Shown piece after piece: positions 1-8,723 of a stretch of DNA of 28,242 nt (position 1 is the first letter of the stretch; every line of letters starts with the position of its first letter). The notes below the pieces were generated by a model. It did no database searches and had not been told where the DNA came from. It saw only the letters and a list, made by a program, of their open reading frames with translations. This stretch comes from Candolleomyces eurysporus. Taxonomy: Eukaryota; Basidiomycota; Agaricomycetes; Agaricales; Psathyrellaceae. The position numbers and the translations under genes were made by a program. The DNA lies in the NCBI GenBank assembly GCA_027579435.1, contig JANBPK010001577.1:1-28242 (forward strand), given 5' to 3'.

Positions 1-933
1 AACCTATTCAGAAAAAAGGTGAAGTCCTCAATACAAACACCTGTGCCAGCAACAAGTGAGCCTACAGGCATTTTGTGGGACAGTGTAGATTATAGCTGTG
101 CATATGATGCTCTCATTGTGGTCATATACAATCTTTGGCTATCTTACCCATCATACTGGACCAATGTGTTAGTATCCTATGGATATGTATTCAAAATCAT
201 GGCAGAATCCTTCAAAAACATAGGAAATGACTACACTATTGAAATGGTTCGTAATTCTATCAGGTCAACTTTAAGAGAGCAAGAGCCTGCTGTTTTTACA
301 GCAGGAAAAGCTGGCATTTTTATATCTGAACTTGTAATTAGGGTATTCCCAAGCCTTGAGTGTGGAACCTTTGTAGTAATATGTGATTCCTGCAACACAG
401 TCGTAGAAAGCAACAGTGCCTCCACCTTCTCTACTTTCACAGCCATCATACCAAATAGCACTCGGAGGAAGCAAATTGGCAGTAATTATGACCTGACACA
501 TGCACTCTACACTCACAAAGCCCCATTGCCCAGACAAAGATGCAGTGATTGTCACAATGTTCTGTCAAAAAAGCTGACTGTGCACCATGCACCTGAACTA
601 TTGTGCTTGGGGATTGATGATACACAAGTGAATGTAAATGTCCAGCTAAGCTTACCTGCAGCAGATGATACCTCAGACCATTTTTACCAGCTTAGAGGCT
701 TAGTATATGGTGGTGACTTTCATTTTACTTCAAGGTATATTGACATATCTGGACAAGTCTGGTATGCAGATGGAATGACAAATGGGCAAAAATGCATTTT
801 TGAAAGGACAATAGTTGCAAGCGACAATACTCAATGGTTGAAATCTTGCAAAGGAAAAAGGCTCCTGTATGCAATCTATGAAAACAGGACCTGGCGTAGT
901 AGACATCAAGCAGATCTTCAGGTTGAATTGTAA
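1..933 (+). CDS. USP-like cysteine protease domain, probably transposon-encoded (5' partial)
   Basis: The frame is open from the left window edge to TAA at 931-933, so only the 3' part of the gene is present; no ATG opens it, and GTG at 19 is not a credible start. Numbering from that GTG, the block WDSVDYSCAYD carries a likely catalytic Cys27, and GGDFHFTSRYID followed by GQVWYADG resembles the His box of ubiquitin-specific proteases (His235, Asp251). Two CxxC pairs (122-125 and 175-178) match the zinc ribbon found inside many USP domains. Basidiomycete DNA transposons can carry such protease modules at the end of a large protein; that link is inference. The segment is visibly more AT-rich than its neighbours, as expected for a mobile element. 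The likely role is cleavage of ubiquitin-like conjugates, or a domesticated variant of it. Confidence 0.6.
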   Translation, partial: NLFRKKVKSSIQTPVPATSEPTGILWDSVDYSCAYDALIVVIYNLWLSYPSYWTNVLVSYGYVFKIMAESFKNIGNDYTIEMVRNSIRSTLREQEPAVFTAGKAGIFISELVIRVFPSLECGTFVVICDSCNTVVESNSASTFSTFTAIIPNSTRRKQIGSNYDLTHALYTHKAPLPRQRCSDCHNVLSKKLTVHHAPELLCLGIDDTQVNVNVQLSLPAADDTSDHFYQLRGLVYGGDFHFTSRYIDISGQVWYADGMTNGQKCIFERTIVASDNTQWLKSCKGKRLLYAIYENRTWRSRHQADLQVEL

Positions 934-1245
934 ACCCTCGTATTGCCGCATGCAGTGGCGGCCCTCAAAACAAGTCATAGAGTCTATAATAGTAGTAGGA
1001 CACTGTGCTCACGTGCCGCCAGAATAGCCTTTGCTGATCTCGTCTTCGGGCTTGAAGAAGCGTTGGCATCAACATCGTCTCGGGTGTATATCTACTTCGC
1101 AACCGATGGGAGCCAGTCAAAGACACTGAATATCAGTTCATGGAACTAATTTCGACTTGACCTCAGCATATTGTGTTTGAAGCACCGAGTTGCCCTTAGT
1201 CACCTACTACTCGGCTGTTCATGAGCTCGCCACAGAGCGAGCCAA
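934..1245. other. Spacer after the transposon-like gene; no gene recognised
   Basis: Base composition changes right after the stop at 933. A 68-codon frame (943-1149, plus) is open but has no recognisable motif and no good start. No terminal inverted repeat or target-site duplication could be picked out by eye that would mark the end of the element. Confidence 0.4.
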
Positions 1246-1539
1246 ATGCGCAAAGGGATCGACGGCAAAATGATCGAGTTTCCGCGAGAACACGAATACT
1301 GCCATTTTTGCAAGGTCGTACCAGAATTGCCAGAGAACGCTCTACTGGAGTGCTCTGGAAGCGAGAGTCTGGCAACTGCTCGTGGTATCTTCTGGGAAAG
1401 AATGAGGCAGGACATGCCAGTGCTTCTACCAGAATCGAGCTTATCTGCGACCCTGGTCAATGGCCTCAAGCATTATCGCAAACTGCTCTATGATCCGCCC
1501 GGTGGAAATTTTCGCCTCCCACACAGTCGAAATCTATAA
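1246..1539 (+). CDS. Hypothetical 97-residue open frame
   Basis: An ATG-initiated uninterrupted frame of 97 codons. It holds a C-x2-C pair (EYCHFCKVV) and a charged C-terminal half, with no signal peptide or membrane segment. I recognise no family. It may be a short real gene, a piece of a decayed one, or chance; the surrounding DNA is full of relics. No intron signals are needed to keep the frame open. Confidence 0.22.
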   Translation: MRKGIDGKMIEFPREHEYCHFCKVVPELPENALLECSGSESLATARGIFWERMRQDMPVLLPESSLSATLVNGLKHYRKLLYDPPGGNFRLPHSRNL

Positions 1540-1675
1540 ATCCGCCCCCTTGTATCTTCACAGATCCAGACCAGGCGTAAGAGTGATTATTCAACTATTG
1601 TATATAACTTTCTTGTTTCGTACACGTACTAGTACGTAGGCAAACAGTCTGTCCCAAGAATATACAGCCGGACAG

Positions 1676-1795
1676 CCTGAAAAACGCGCGTCCCTCAGCT
1701 GTGTATTGTAAGGATGGAGCTGGGAGTTAGATACCTTAGTTGGCTTGCTCTATCGTCTGTCGTCTACCCCAGGTTCGATGTTCATGAATTGGACC
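1676..1795 (+). repeat. Diverged direct repeat A, copy 1
   Basis: About 120 nt that reappear, diverged and with small gaps, at 13958-14074 in the same orientation. Shared anchors include ACGCGCGT, GTGTGTATTGT or TGTGTATTGT, GGAGCTGGGA, GCTTGCTCTA, CCCCAGG and GAATTGGACC, in the same order. It shows that the two ends of the small-secreted-protein zone descend from one duplicated segment. Confidence 0.6.
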
Positions 1796-1949
1796 ATGCC
1801 GGGTAATATCATTCACTCACTCACGCTATACAGCTCGTCATCTTATAAGTATCCAGTTACATTCTTGCAGGCAAATGATTTACAAGTCATCGCTGGTCAC
1901 TGGATAATAATTGACTCGCACTTGTAGTCAAAGCCTGCTCCCGATCACA

Positions 1950-2005
1950 AGTCTTTGGCGCCCGCAACTTCCTTGGTCCTCTAAATGGCACGATAGGCAA
2001 CTAGT
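1950..2005 (+). pseudogene. Relic of small secreted protein exon 2 (plus strand)
   Basis: The stretch CCTCTAAATGGCACGATAGG matches the acceptor and start of exon 2 of the gene at 15265-15560 (GCTCTAG then GAAGAATGGCACGATGG). The preceding 30 nt also resemble the end of that gene's intron. No exon 1 with a signal peptide can be found upstream, so this is at most a decayed fragment. Confidence 0.35.
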
Positions 2006-2010
2006 CAAAG

Positions 2011-2160
2011 AGTACTAACTTGTACATGATCGTCATATTCGACACTGACATCATCATTTCGAAGGCATTCAGTTATCCAGCTTGCTAAGGATGAAGGGCT
2101 CCCAATCTTTTTATGTAGAATTATCTAACCGTAATCAATGCGATTGTAAGTGCGGGCGCT
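2011..2160 (+). repeat. Diverged direct repeat B, copy 1
   Basis: Homologous segments occur at about 7700-7870 and 15850-15950, and more weakly at 14230-14300. Shared anchors are TACATGA followed by GTCAT, TTCGACA or CTCGACG, and ATCCAGCTTGC. The match with 7700-7870 continues to GTAAGTGC or ATAAGTGC at the right end. It appears to be the 3' flank of decayed plus-strand copies of the secreted-protein gene. Confidence 0.5.
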
Positions 2161-2330
2161 CGAATTCCTTGTATCTATTCATAACTAAGCCGCCAACTAG
2201 AAGGAAACGCTTCTAGAGTACTCCGTCGTCTGCTGCACAGACTTTTAACTTGGGGCGTTATCCATGATCCATAATTCAGCACGTCAGGCGTTCCCCCGTC
2301 CTACTTATTGGTCGCTAAATTCGTGAGGCC

Positions 2331-2609
2331 CTAGTATGGTTGCCCTGTCATGGGTGGCGAGTAGCCTGTTTGCCAGTCCTAGAGCGTATGATACACATTC
2401 TCAAATAAGTATTTGCCCATAGCAGTTGAAGCATATATGTGTTATCTTACACATGATCTTACACCTATTCGAAGGTGGTACCAGACGTTAGGTGGCCGTT
2501 CTAGCCTTTCAATTGTCGTATAGGGGATGGGTGCAGCATGAGTAGATAATGTCCCAAAAGATGCCAGATAGAGGAGCAATAGAGAGAGGTTGACAAATGA
2601 AGCAAGCAT
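2331..2609 (-). CDS. Small secreted protein, cluster family copy 1
   Basis: Spliced minus-strand model: exon 1 at 2609-2463 (49 codons), intron 2462-2379 (GTAAGA...CTCTAG), exon 2 at 2378-2331 ending in TAG; 64 residues. Residues 1-25 form a hydrophobic signal peptide followed by AAPIPY; exon 2 encodes DWQTGYSPPMTGQPY. The same plan (signal peptide, A-x-P-x-P, phase-0 intron, tiny exon 2 with W and GY..PM) is seen at 15265-15560, which supports both models. A TATA box and the family leader motif precede the ATG. There is no Cys, no Kex2-type KR site and no CaaX end. It is predicted to be secreted; function unknown. The alternative is a recently dead copy. Confidence 0.58.
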
Positions 2610-2650
2610 GACGGTGAAACTTTTGGAAGCGAAAATTCGAGAGTTTTTCT

Positions 2651-2812
2651 CGCAGACCAGCTGTAGGGATTTGTACAGTCCCATAAAGTCGAATTTTATA
2701 TGGGCCCAGTGTTCATAGTTAAATTTTGCACTGACCGGTCCGTGGCATCGGAAAGCCATCAGAAGTACCCCTTGATCTTGAGTGAAACTTATAAGCGCTG
2801 GGAAAGTGCCAG
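2651..2812 (-). promoter_or_regulatory. Promoter and leader of secreted protein copy 1
   Basis: Read on the minus strand: TATAAAA at 2700-2694, about 90 nt before the ATG at 2609; a 13-of-15 match to the family leader motif CACAGCTGGTCTGTG at 2665-2651; and an upstream element at about 2812-2757 (AGTTTCAC...ATCAAGGGGT..TTCTGA) that recurs before the copies at 3.8 and 5.75 kb. The order is the same in front of several copies. Confidence 0.55.
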
Positions 2813-2820
2813 TTATCCGC

Positions 2821-3546
2821 TGAGTCCTGGACAATATGTCAAGTTCAGACATGAGATTCCGGCCGGCATCCTCCTTGCAATATAAGGTATGTGTTCGGGT
2901 TTGAAGGAGTACTGAGGAAGAATTGGTGCTGAAAATCAGCTGCAAGCTGGGTCACGGTTGAAGTAGGACAACCTAGTCAGCAACATCTGGGATAAATCTC
3001 AATCTTTTTTGACGGTGTTGGTAGCAGCATTTGTGATGGTTAAGTCCGTTGGTCCGTCGCGAGTCCGTGCGCGAGTCGAGCTCCGGGTTGGAGCTCCCTA
3101 CATATATCTAGTAGCTAGCTCTTTGTAGCTTTCCCCAGTTGAATCAACACGCTTACATTCTTGCCCCCCCCCACCGTCGTCCCTCGTTCTTGAGCCTCAT
3201 TTCCATCTCCGAAAACCTTGACCGTGACAGCATTGATGCTACCGAGACAACTGTGACGATACGATGGCTGTCAATCCTAGCAATAACATCTGCCCGGCTG
3301 TCTTATCTCATCTCCAGTTCAGTGAAGCAACAGTGGTGAAAGAATTTCTCAATATTGGCGTCAAGTAATTTGGAGACTCATGAGCATATGCTCGTGTTTT
3401 GGTTCATAGAGTCAGGGTGCCTCGGAGGTCTTGCTGGAGTTCTCAAATAAACGCGGATCGAGTATGGATATTCAAATATCTCCAATCCCCATGTTACATG
3501 CATGAGGTGTGTTTTACGAAGGCACGATCAGCCATTATGCGGCTTC
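2821..3546. other. Intergenic, no gene; hairpin and poly-C tract
   Basis: No convincing gene. A perfect 7-bp hairpin (GAGCTCC, loop GGGTT, GGAGCTC) lies at 3078-3096, followed by a TATA-like CATATAT and a run of C at about 3163-3171. A 66-codon frame from 3139 starts only with TTG and has no recognisable motif. Confidence 0.4.
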
Positions 3547-3570
3547 TTACTCAGATAAACGGGTATAGCT

Positions 3571-3780
3571 AATGGTAAAACTGGTGCCCTGAGCAAGTCC
3601 TTGTGGATGACCTCGAATTTTACACCTACCTGGGCCCGAAGAGACATTTTGGGACCACTCGGGCATCCACTTCACTATGGTGGCCGACCTGAAGTTGGTG
3701 CTGCCCGCCAGTGGGCTGTGAGTCATCACGCGCGCGAGTGTCAGAGAGATGGGGGAAGGGCGGATGAATGAACGGTGCAT
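3571..3780 (-). pseudogene. Decayed small secreted protein, family copy 2
   Basis: Upstream DNA aligns with the other family promoters, and the ATG context (ATCATGCACCGTTCATTCAT) matches the start of the copies at 8723 and 15265. After the ATG the reading frame no longer encodes a hydrophobic core: Ser, Pro and Arg interrupt the signal peptide, and frames shift relative to paralogs. A possible donor, GTAGGTG, remains near 3630, but no exon 2 with the W..GY motif follows. The TATA box has mutated to TGTAAAG. The 8723 copy is its closest relative. Confidence 0.5.
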
Positions 3781-3825
3781 GATTCAATCCAGGATTTGAG
3801 TGTTTCGTAAGCGGTGGTGATGAAG

Positions 3826-3995
3826 CACAGACCAGGTCTGGGAATATCACCCAAATTCATCAGGTCGACCTTTACAACGGCCACTTCTTCACTCTCACGT
3901 CGTCAATGATCATAGCACAATGAAGTTGAAATCGGAAGTCCGTCAGAAGCACCCCTTGATTTATGTGAAACTGATAAGCGCTGGGAGATGACTGA
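3826..3995 (-). promoter_or_regulatory. Leader motif and upstream element of copy 2
   Basis: On the minus strand, CAGACCTGGTCTGTG at 3840-3826 is a 13-of-15 match to the family leader motif. TGTAAAG near 3870 sits where the TATA box is in intact copies. The upstream element recurs at 3995-3942 with CTTATCAGTTTCAC and ATCAAGGGGTGCTTCTGAC. Confidence 0.5.
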
Positions 3996-4058
3996 GGGGA
4001 ATACATGTACATTGTGACAAGCCATGTGGATCTTGTCTTCCCTATGACTCATTGACAG

Positions 4059-4268
4059 CATAAGATCACTCGACTTTATCATTCAAATTGGAAGGATGTG
4101 TTCCGGATGTACCTGTATCGCGATGGAATCCCAGTTCACGGCTATCCGCTCCAAGACGGGCGAATTCCGGTGATGATTGGAGGGGTTCAATTGATCACTG
4201 GGAGCCAACCGTTTTACACTACACCCAGAATCCAATGGGTTGGATACGGCATATGGAGGGAATTGTAA
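4059..4268 (+). other. Coding-like segment, unrecognised
   Basis: About 69 open codons ending at TAA 4266-4268, with protein-like content such as NWKDVFRMYLYRDGIPVHGY, followed by QDGRIPVMIGGVQLITG. The frame begins after an acceptor-like TTGACAG at 4052-4058, so it could be the last exon of a lost or decayed gene. No upstream exon could be joined to it with confidence, and no family is recognised. Confidence 0.3.
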
Positions 4269-4854
4269 CAGCTCTGTTTTTATGTTTCCATTGTACCTTC
4301 ATCCGTCTGCTGCTAACGCGTACACATACAAACAATGCTACTCAAGCCCGCTCGAGCGTCAGAGCTTTGTAAATTGTTTGGCAGTGCTTCAAATGGCTTG
4401 GATGGGTCGAGCGAAATTCGACGAACGCGAGCTGGCAGAACGTGTACTTCAAAGCATTCTGTATGGCAATAGAATCACGGAACTGTGTTCGTTGCGTGCA
4501 GAGCTCTGAATCTCACGCTAGTGAGTCGTCAGGTGGTACACAGACTCTCTAAGGACAGAGTCCATCCTCCGTCTGCTTCCCGATTTCCGAGTGGTGGCGG
4601 TGATGACCTCACTGGTCAATCTACCAATCTGCTGGTTGGAAGACCAAGGTTACTATTGACCTGGCTGCATACACATTGCTTGCGGTTTACTTTGAATCGA
4701 GTCTGCTATGCCGCCTTCCATACTTGAGCCACCATGAGCGAGGATCCCCGTCAGAGTCCCCGACTGGCCCTCATAACTGGCGCTCGGAGCGTGACAGGTT
4801 ACATAGGCAAAAATAGGCCTCTTAGAACTTTATTTGGGGGGNTCTACATGGAAA
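4269..4854. other. No firm gene; one open frame and an N
   Basis: A plus-strand frame (4240-4509) ends in a charged, protein-like tail (AKFDERELAERVLQSILYG) but has no recognisable domain or clear start. Base 4842 is an N next to a G run, so an indel or assembly error could hide a frame there. Confidence 0.3.
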
Positions 4855-4910
4855 CGCGGGGTCGGTGAGCACAGACCGTGTTTCCAAATAGAATGATCAA
4901 CCTTTCTGGC
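4855..4910 (-). repeat. Relic leader of the secreted-protein family
   Basis: The minus-strand reading AGAAAGGTTGATCATTCTAT, then GGAAACACGGTCTGTGCTCA, aligns with the promoter and leader of copy 3 (TATAAAGGTTGTCC...CACAGCTGGTCTGTGCATCC). The TATA box is lost and no signal peptide follows, so the gene body appears to have been deleted. Confidence 0.35.
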
Positions 4911-5426
4911 GTTCAGATTCCCTTATCAAGGTCAGCATTTACATTTTTCAAGCATTTACGGTAGTATGGATCCATCAACATATCACAACAAAACACGGAA
5001 TCAAGTGAAGCCACCCCCACTCGTCGTCCCCTTCGACCACTCGCGACAGGCGTTTCGGGGCGTCTTACTCAGAGGATGCAGACAAGATGTCTTAAATGGT
5101 CCTAGCAGGGGCGAATTCGAGTTGAATATTTCCAACGATATACTCAGGATACAACCTGTGGGCGTCTGAGTTCCCGGGCATCCCCTTGTCGAGCATAGTC
5201 GGGTGTTCTTACAAGGCGGCGTGCCTGCTTGCTGGGCGATGAGCTGAAGAAAGGGTCAACAAGACGGTAAGCGAGTGTTTCTTCAACATCATACATGTCA
5301 CAAGAGGAAAAAGCTCTGGCGCTCGCCTAAGACGTCCAACTCGTGAAAACACTACTAGTACTTGTACTTATGACAATAAATATCTGAGCACTTCGTATCC
5401 TCATGGTTTCTTTACAATCCGATGGG
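4911..5426. other. Intergenic, no gene recognised
   Basis: It contains a 67-codon ATG frame (4966-5169, plus), rich in Arg and Pro, with no motif I know. The left part may be flank of the deleted copy at 4.87 kb. Nothing else can be supported. Confidence 0.3.
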
Positions 5427-5748
5427 TCACAAATAGTTGAACCCTTTCTTCTTGGGGCCTTCATGGCCTGGTCGTTGACCGGGCGTTGTTGACAAGAAAC
5501 TTGTTTCCCATCCGTTTTGCTGTATAAGATCCTCAAATCAGACTCTGCTATAGCTTCCTTGTGTATGTGTATGGTTGGCTTCTTACCGACGATCGTGGAA
5601 CAATATGTGGGTCCCGCCAAACTTTAGTTGTTATACTTTTCGAGTCTGCGTCCGTGATGAAGGGTAGAGGGGAAGCATAGGCAAAGTGAGCCCAAAGAAC
5701 TATGAGTGAGACAAATAACGGAAGGATGAATGAAATCGAGGCGGGCAT
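5427..5748 (-). CDS. Small secreted protein, cluster family copy 3
   Basis: Spliced minus-strand model: exon 1 at 5748-5587 (54 codons), intron 5586-5520 (GTAAGA...TACAG, 67 nt), exon 2 at 5519-5427; 84 residues. The signal peptide spans about residues 1-25 (hydrophobic ISFILPLFVSLIVLW, then HFAYASPLP). Exon 1 has exactly the same length as exon 1 of the 15265 copy, and the donor falls after a similar R-S or S-S end. Exon 2 begins QNGWETSF, keeping the Trp, but then runs into a basic tail (PGHEGPKKKGFNYL) unlike copy 1. The ATG is chosen at the signal peptide; the open frame upstream of it overlaps the leader motif and is taken as 5' UTR. Exon 1 is better supported than exon 2. Confidence 0.55.
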
Positions 5749-5791
5749 GAGGGTCTGATCAGAGCAAGGACTTGGAAACTCGAGTTGGATG

Positions 5792-5843
5792 CACAGACCA
5801 GCTGTGGGGAGCCGTTCAGATTCATACAAGGACAACCTTTATA
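5792..5843 (-). promoter_or_regulatory. TATA box and leader motif of copy 3
   Basis: Minus strand: TATAAAGG at 5843-5836, about 90 nt before the ATG, and an exact leader motif CACAGCTGGTCTGTG at 5806-5792. The upstream element shared with copies 1 and 2 is here farther away, at about 6118-6062 (GAGTTTCAC...GATCAAGGAGT), as if DNA had been inserted between the two. Confidence 0.6.
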
Positions 5844-5849
5844 TGACTC

Positions 5850-6793
5850 CTTGACTCCTGCTCACGTTCTCCATGATCATGATAAGATGCAGAAGAGAAG
5901 GTGAGCTATGGTTAGAACAAAACAGATTTCTCACCATCAACTTCTTTAATCAAACAAACTACGATCATAGGTGGAAGATATGACCTTGCTGCAGCGAAAT
6001 GGAAGCATTGACGCAACACGATCAGCCGACGTAGTGCATCTTTACCTTGCCCACCGTATGGCATCAGGACCCACTCCTTGATCCTCGTGAAACTCATGAC
6101 GGCTGAAGGACTCTCGGTGATTTGCAGGGTGACTAGTAGGTAAATCGTGATAAAGTGGGCGACGGCGTTTTCATCAGAACTCTTCCCTCATCGTATCCCT
6201 CCCATGAATCATTTGTACTGCCATGTGGAGAAGCGGAGGACGCTGCTTCCAGATAGCCGCCCGTCCAAAGAGAGACAGATTTGGAGAAGCCCAGCTTTCA
6301 GCGGACCAGGGTTGAACGAGATTAGCTGGCAGTGCTATGCAAAGGCATTGATGAGGCGAGACTGCAGGGGCTACCTCATCGTAACCGCCCCCTTCGCTCC
6401 ATGTCAATCCCTCTCCTGAATTCACATTTCTCAACGCCACCTAAGACGTCTACTCTACTACTCATAGTCTGGAGGCTATCTGAAGCCGCGGTTTGTACGC
6501 TGCAATCTCATCGCTGACCGATTTGTGTTTCCATCTTGATGATTTCCAGCCTGCATAGAGCTCTGCCCTTTGCGATATTGCGCGAGTCCCTCACAGCTGC
6601 TCTTGTTCCGAGGTTCACGAACGAACCTTCAGCCCAGGATACAGACATGTAGGTAGCCTTGATCAGCGAGCAATCATAACTGACCCCACTCACGTTTCCC
6701 AAAAGATGCGTGATGGGCTATCGGGAGGGTAGTTTCTAGGTACACGCTCCTGAGACGGGTTGTATCCATTTCCCATCGTTACCTTTCCATTGA
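5850..6793. other. Intergenic, no gene recognised
   Basis: Apart from the upstream element near 6062-6118 nothing convincing was found. Overlapping open frames on both strands at 6147-6440 have no recognisable motifs. A 6-bp hairpin (AGGTTC...GAACCT) lies at 6611-6628. Confidence 0.4.
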
Positions 6794-7150
6794 ATAATCC
6801 CTTCTAAAAAGTGCACGGTACAGCTCAATTTGAGCGGCATTGATTTACGCTCTCCTCCAAGGAGCTTGGATGAAGGGACACTGAAGCAACTTCAAGCACC
6901 CATCGCCGACCATAGCCATGATTTCCTTTCAATCATACTTAGCTTTGACCCCCTAACTGCCTGGGAAAGGTCAGCGCCAGATGACTACCTTGACATACAG
7001 CCCTTATATATCTGGGCAGATAGTGAGAAAGGTAGCCTAATATTGCTTAGCCTGTTGACCTTTGACATGCCACCAGCTTTGAACTTGGGCTTCTGCAGAC
7101 TACCAACAGAACTTGATGTGCTACTGTCAAGGCACGTCACAAAGCCATAA
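6794..7150 (+). other. Coding-like segment without a start, unrecognised
   Basis: About 118 codons are open on the plus strand up to TAA at 7148-7150, with no ATG in the frame. The amino-acid content is protein-like (DHSHDFLSIILSFDPLTAW, then SLILLSLLTFDMPPALNLGF). It could be a broken exon from a gene or transposon fragment. I do not recognise the family, and no splice sites can be assigned safely. Confidence 0.28.
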
Positions 7151-7240
7151 CGAGTATCACGTTAGAGGAGGAAACACCAATTAACTTCCGGGACGTAGGC
7201 TTCTCACGGCAACTCTCCCTGTATTCGAATTTTCACAATC

Positions 7241-7480
7241 ATCTACTCTTCATTCTTCGCTTGGTCATTTCAACCTTACACCACAGTTGCCACACAGGAA
7301 TCAAATAGCGACTCTTTTGACGTTCAAGAGCCTCGAATTGAGCGAAGATTGATCAGTACGCGAGGCATATTCGATCGCTCCACCGTCGTTGAGAGGACGA
7401 CCTAACTCGAAGAAACAAAATAATTATTATGTTCCAGGACGAATCTTACATGACTGTGACCATTGAGCTCCAACTGTCCC
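7241..7480 (+). pseudogene. Pseudogene of the small secreted protein family
   Basis: It aligns from the leader to exon 2 with the gene at 15265-15560. The start is ATC where the intact copy has ATG (AATCATCTACTCTTC against AATCATGCACTCTTC). Roughly 40 nt of the signal-peptide region are deleted, and an in-frame TAG follows. The donor GTAAGT has become ATCAGT after 7351, while a following TACGCGA stretch is conserved. An acceptor-like TTCCAG at 7432-7437 precedes an exon 2 remnant containing TACATGACTGTG (TATATGACTCTG in the intact copy). The leader shows GGACGT and GGCTTCTCAC as in the intact gene, but the TATA box is gone. Confidence 0.62.
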
Positions 7481-7551
7481 AATCGGAGACCACCCAGATC
7501 TCCATCGGTTTGGAGTACTTAAACTGACGCCAAGAAAAGGCTCAACAATGG

Positions 7552-7870
7552 CAGGACATCCGAAGCTCGACCCGCGCGTCCCTAGGGTCAATCATATCTT
7601 CGTGCCAGTGAGTGTACGCGATACTACTCATCAGCTTAAAAGTTCCCGTAATGCTAAACAATTCGAGGTACGAAGGCGTCAGTGAATATATATTGTTAAA
7701 GTATAATAACTCGTACATGACGGTCATGCTCGACGTTTCCATGATCATCGTCCCACAAGCGCCCAATCATCCAGCTTGCGAATGATCAAGAGCTCAAAGT
7801 CCCGATACTAGAGTCTCGTATAGATCTATTTGAGCTGGTTCGGTGCGAGTATAAGTGCAGCGTTTAAGTT
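7552..7870 (+). repeat. Second relic of the family with repeat B
   Basis: GACATCCGA at about 7555 followed by a donor-like GTGAGTGTACGCGATACTA at 7608 resembles the exon 1 end and donor of the 15265 gene (GACGTCCGA...GTAAGTACGCGATGCCTA). It runs into repeat B (7700-7870), which matches 2011-2160. No start or signal peptide is left. Confidence 0.38.
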
Positions 7871-8336
7871 TCTCTGATCTATGTACACCCAGACTTCGGA
7901 TTAAAAAAAGAACATTCCCAGTATATTGGAAACATTATCCCTGATCCGTCGGCCGTCAGGCGAGGTGGAGGGTCAATCATTGAAAGAGATGTTAATTGAT
8001 TCACAGTTGAGGCGGCTCTTACGAGCCCTTACTCACTGATTTTCAACTTCATGGCACACGCATTGAAGCTTGGCCAGGGATATTAATGGCCTCAAGTGTC
8101 CTCTGGGTTGGAATCCGAATCGCTGCTGGCACGAAGCGTACCCCAAGTCCAATACTTCCGAACTTCAAATGGCTCCGTATCGACCGTGAAACTATACTAC
8201 TGAAAGGAAAGCCCACACACAGCTGAACGTGATCACACATTCATAGTTTTGGGTACCTACTAACACTACACTCTTGGCTCCCCTGGGAATTACGTGCAAT
8301 TCGTATCTTGTGGGGGTAATGCCCACTATTATGGGA
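7871..8336. other. Intergenic, no gene recognised
   Basis: No reading frame with a credible start or motif. A 63-codon minus-strand frame at 8049-8240 begins with ATG but shows no recognisable feature. Confidence 0.4.
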
Positions 8337-8723
8337 CTAGATGTTCAGCAGAACGTATAATGAGCAAAGAACCACAGCCCTATGAGCTTTTCCCTCCAAT
8401 TCCGCGAGCTCCTTGCCCCGGTATCCCGTTCCTGGGGCCTGGACGTCTACCTCCCTTCTTCGCGGAGGCGGGCCCGGGGTTGGTGACTGCCCGCTAGATT
8501 GCGATGTATTATTGTCCTAGTATGACATCGTCAGATTATCATTTAGCATGATTGATGGGTACATGAGATGTGCACTTACCGGCGATATTCGAACCATACT
8601 AGGGACGCCGACGTGGGTGTTAGACGAGATATCCCTTGAGGGAGGAACGTTTACTGTGATGTAGTGCATGGGGGCAGCGTGAGCGGAGAGAGATGAGGAA
8701 AGGGGGGATGAATGAACATGCAT
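8337..8723 (-). CDS. Divergent small secreted-type protein, family copy 4
   Basis: Minus-strand model: exon 1 at 8723-8580 (48 codons), intron 8579-8517 (GTAAGTGC...TACTAG), exon 2 at 8516-8337; 107 residues. Exon 1 keeps the family start and the HAAPMHYITV block equivalent to A-x-P-x-P, with a good phase-0 donor. The signal-peptide core has shrunk to SPLSSSLSAHA, so secretion is doubtful. Exon 2 stays open for 59 codons and is Pro/Arg-rich (QSPTPGPPPRRRE), faintly like exon 2 of copy 3. The opposite strand is also open here (8294-8497) but starts only with GTG. It may be a dying copy; read with caution. Confidence 0.35.

Noticed and set aside
8294..8497. Plus-strand frame with a proline-rich product
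   Set aside because: It starts only with GTG and overlaps the proposed exon 2 of family copy 4. Not excluded, but weaker.
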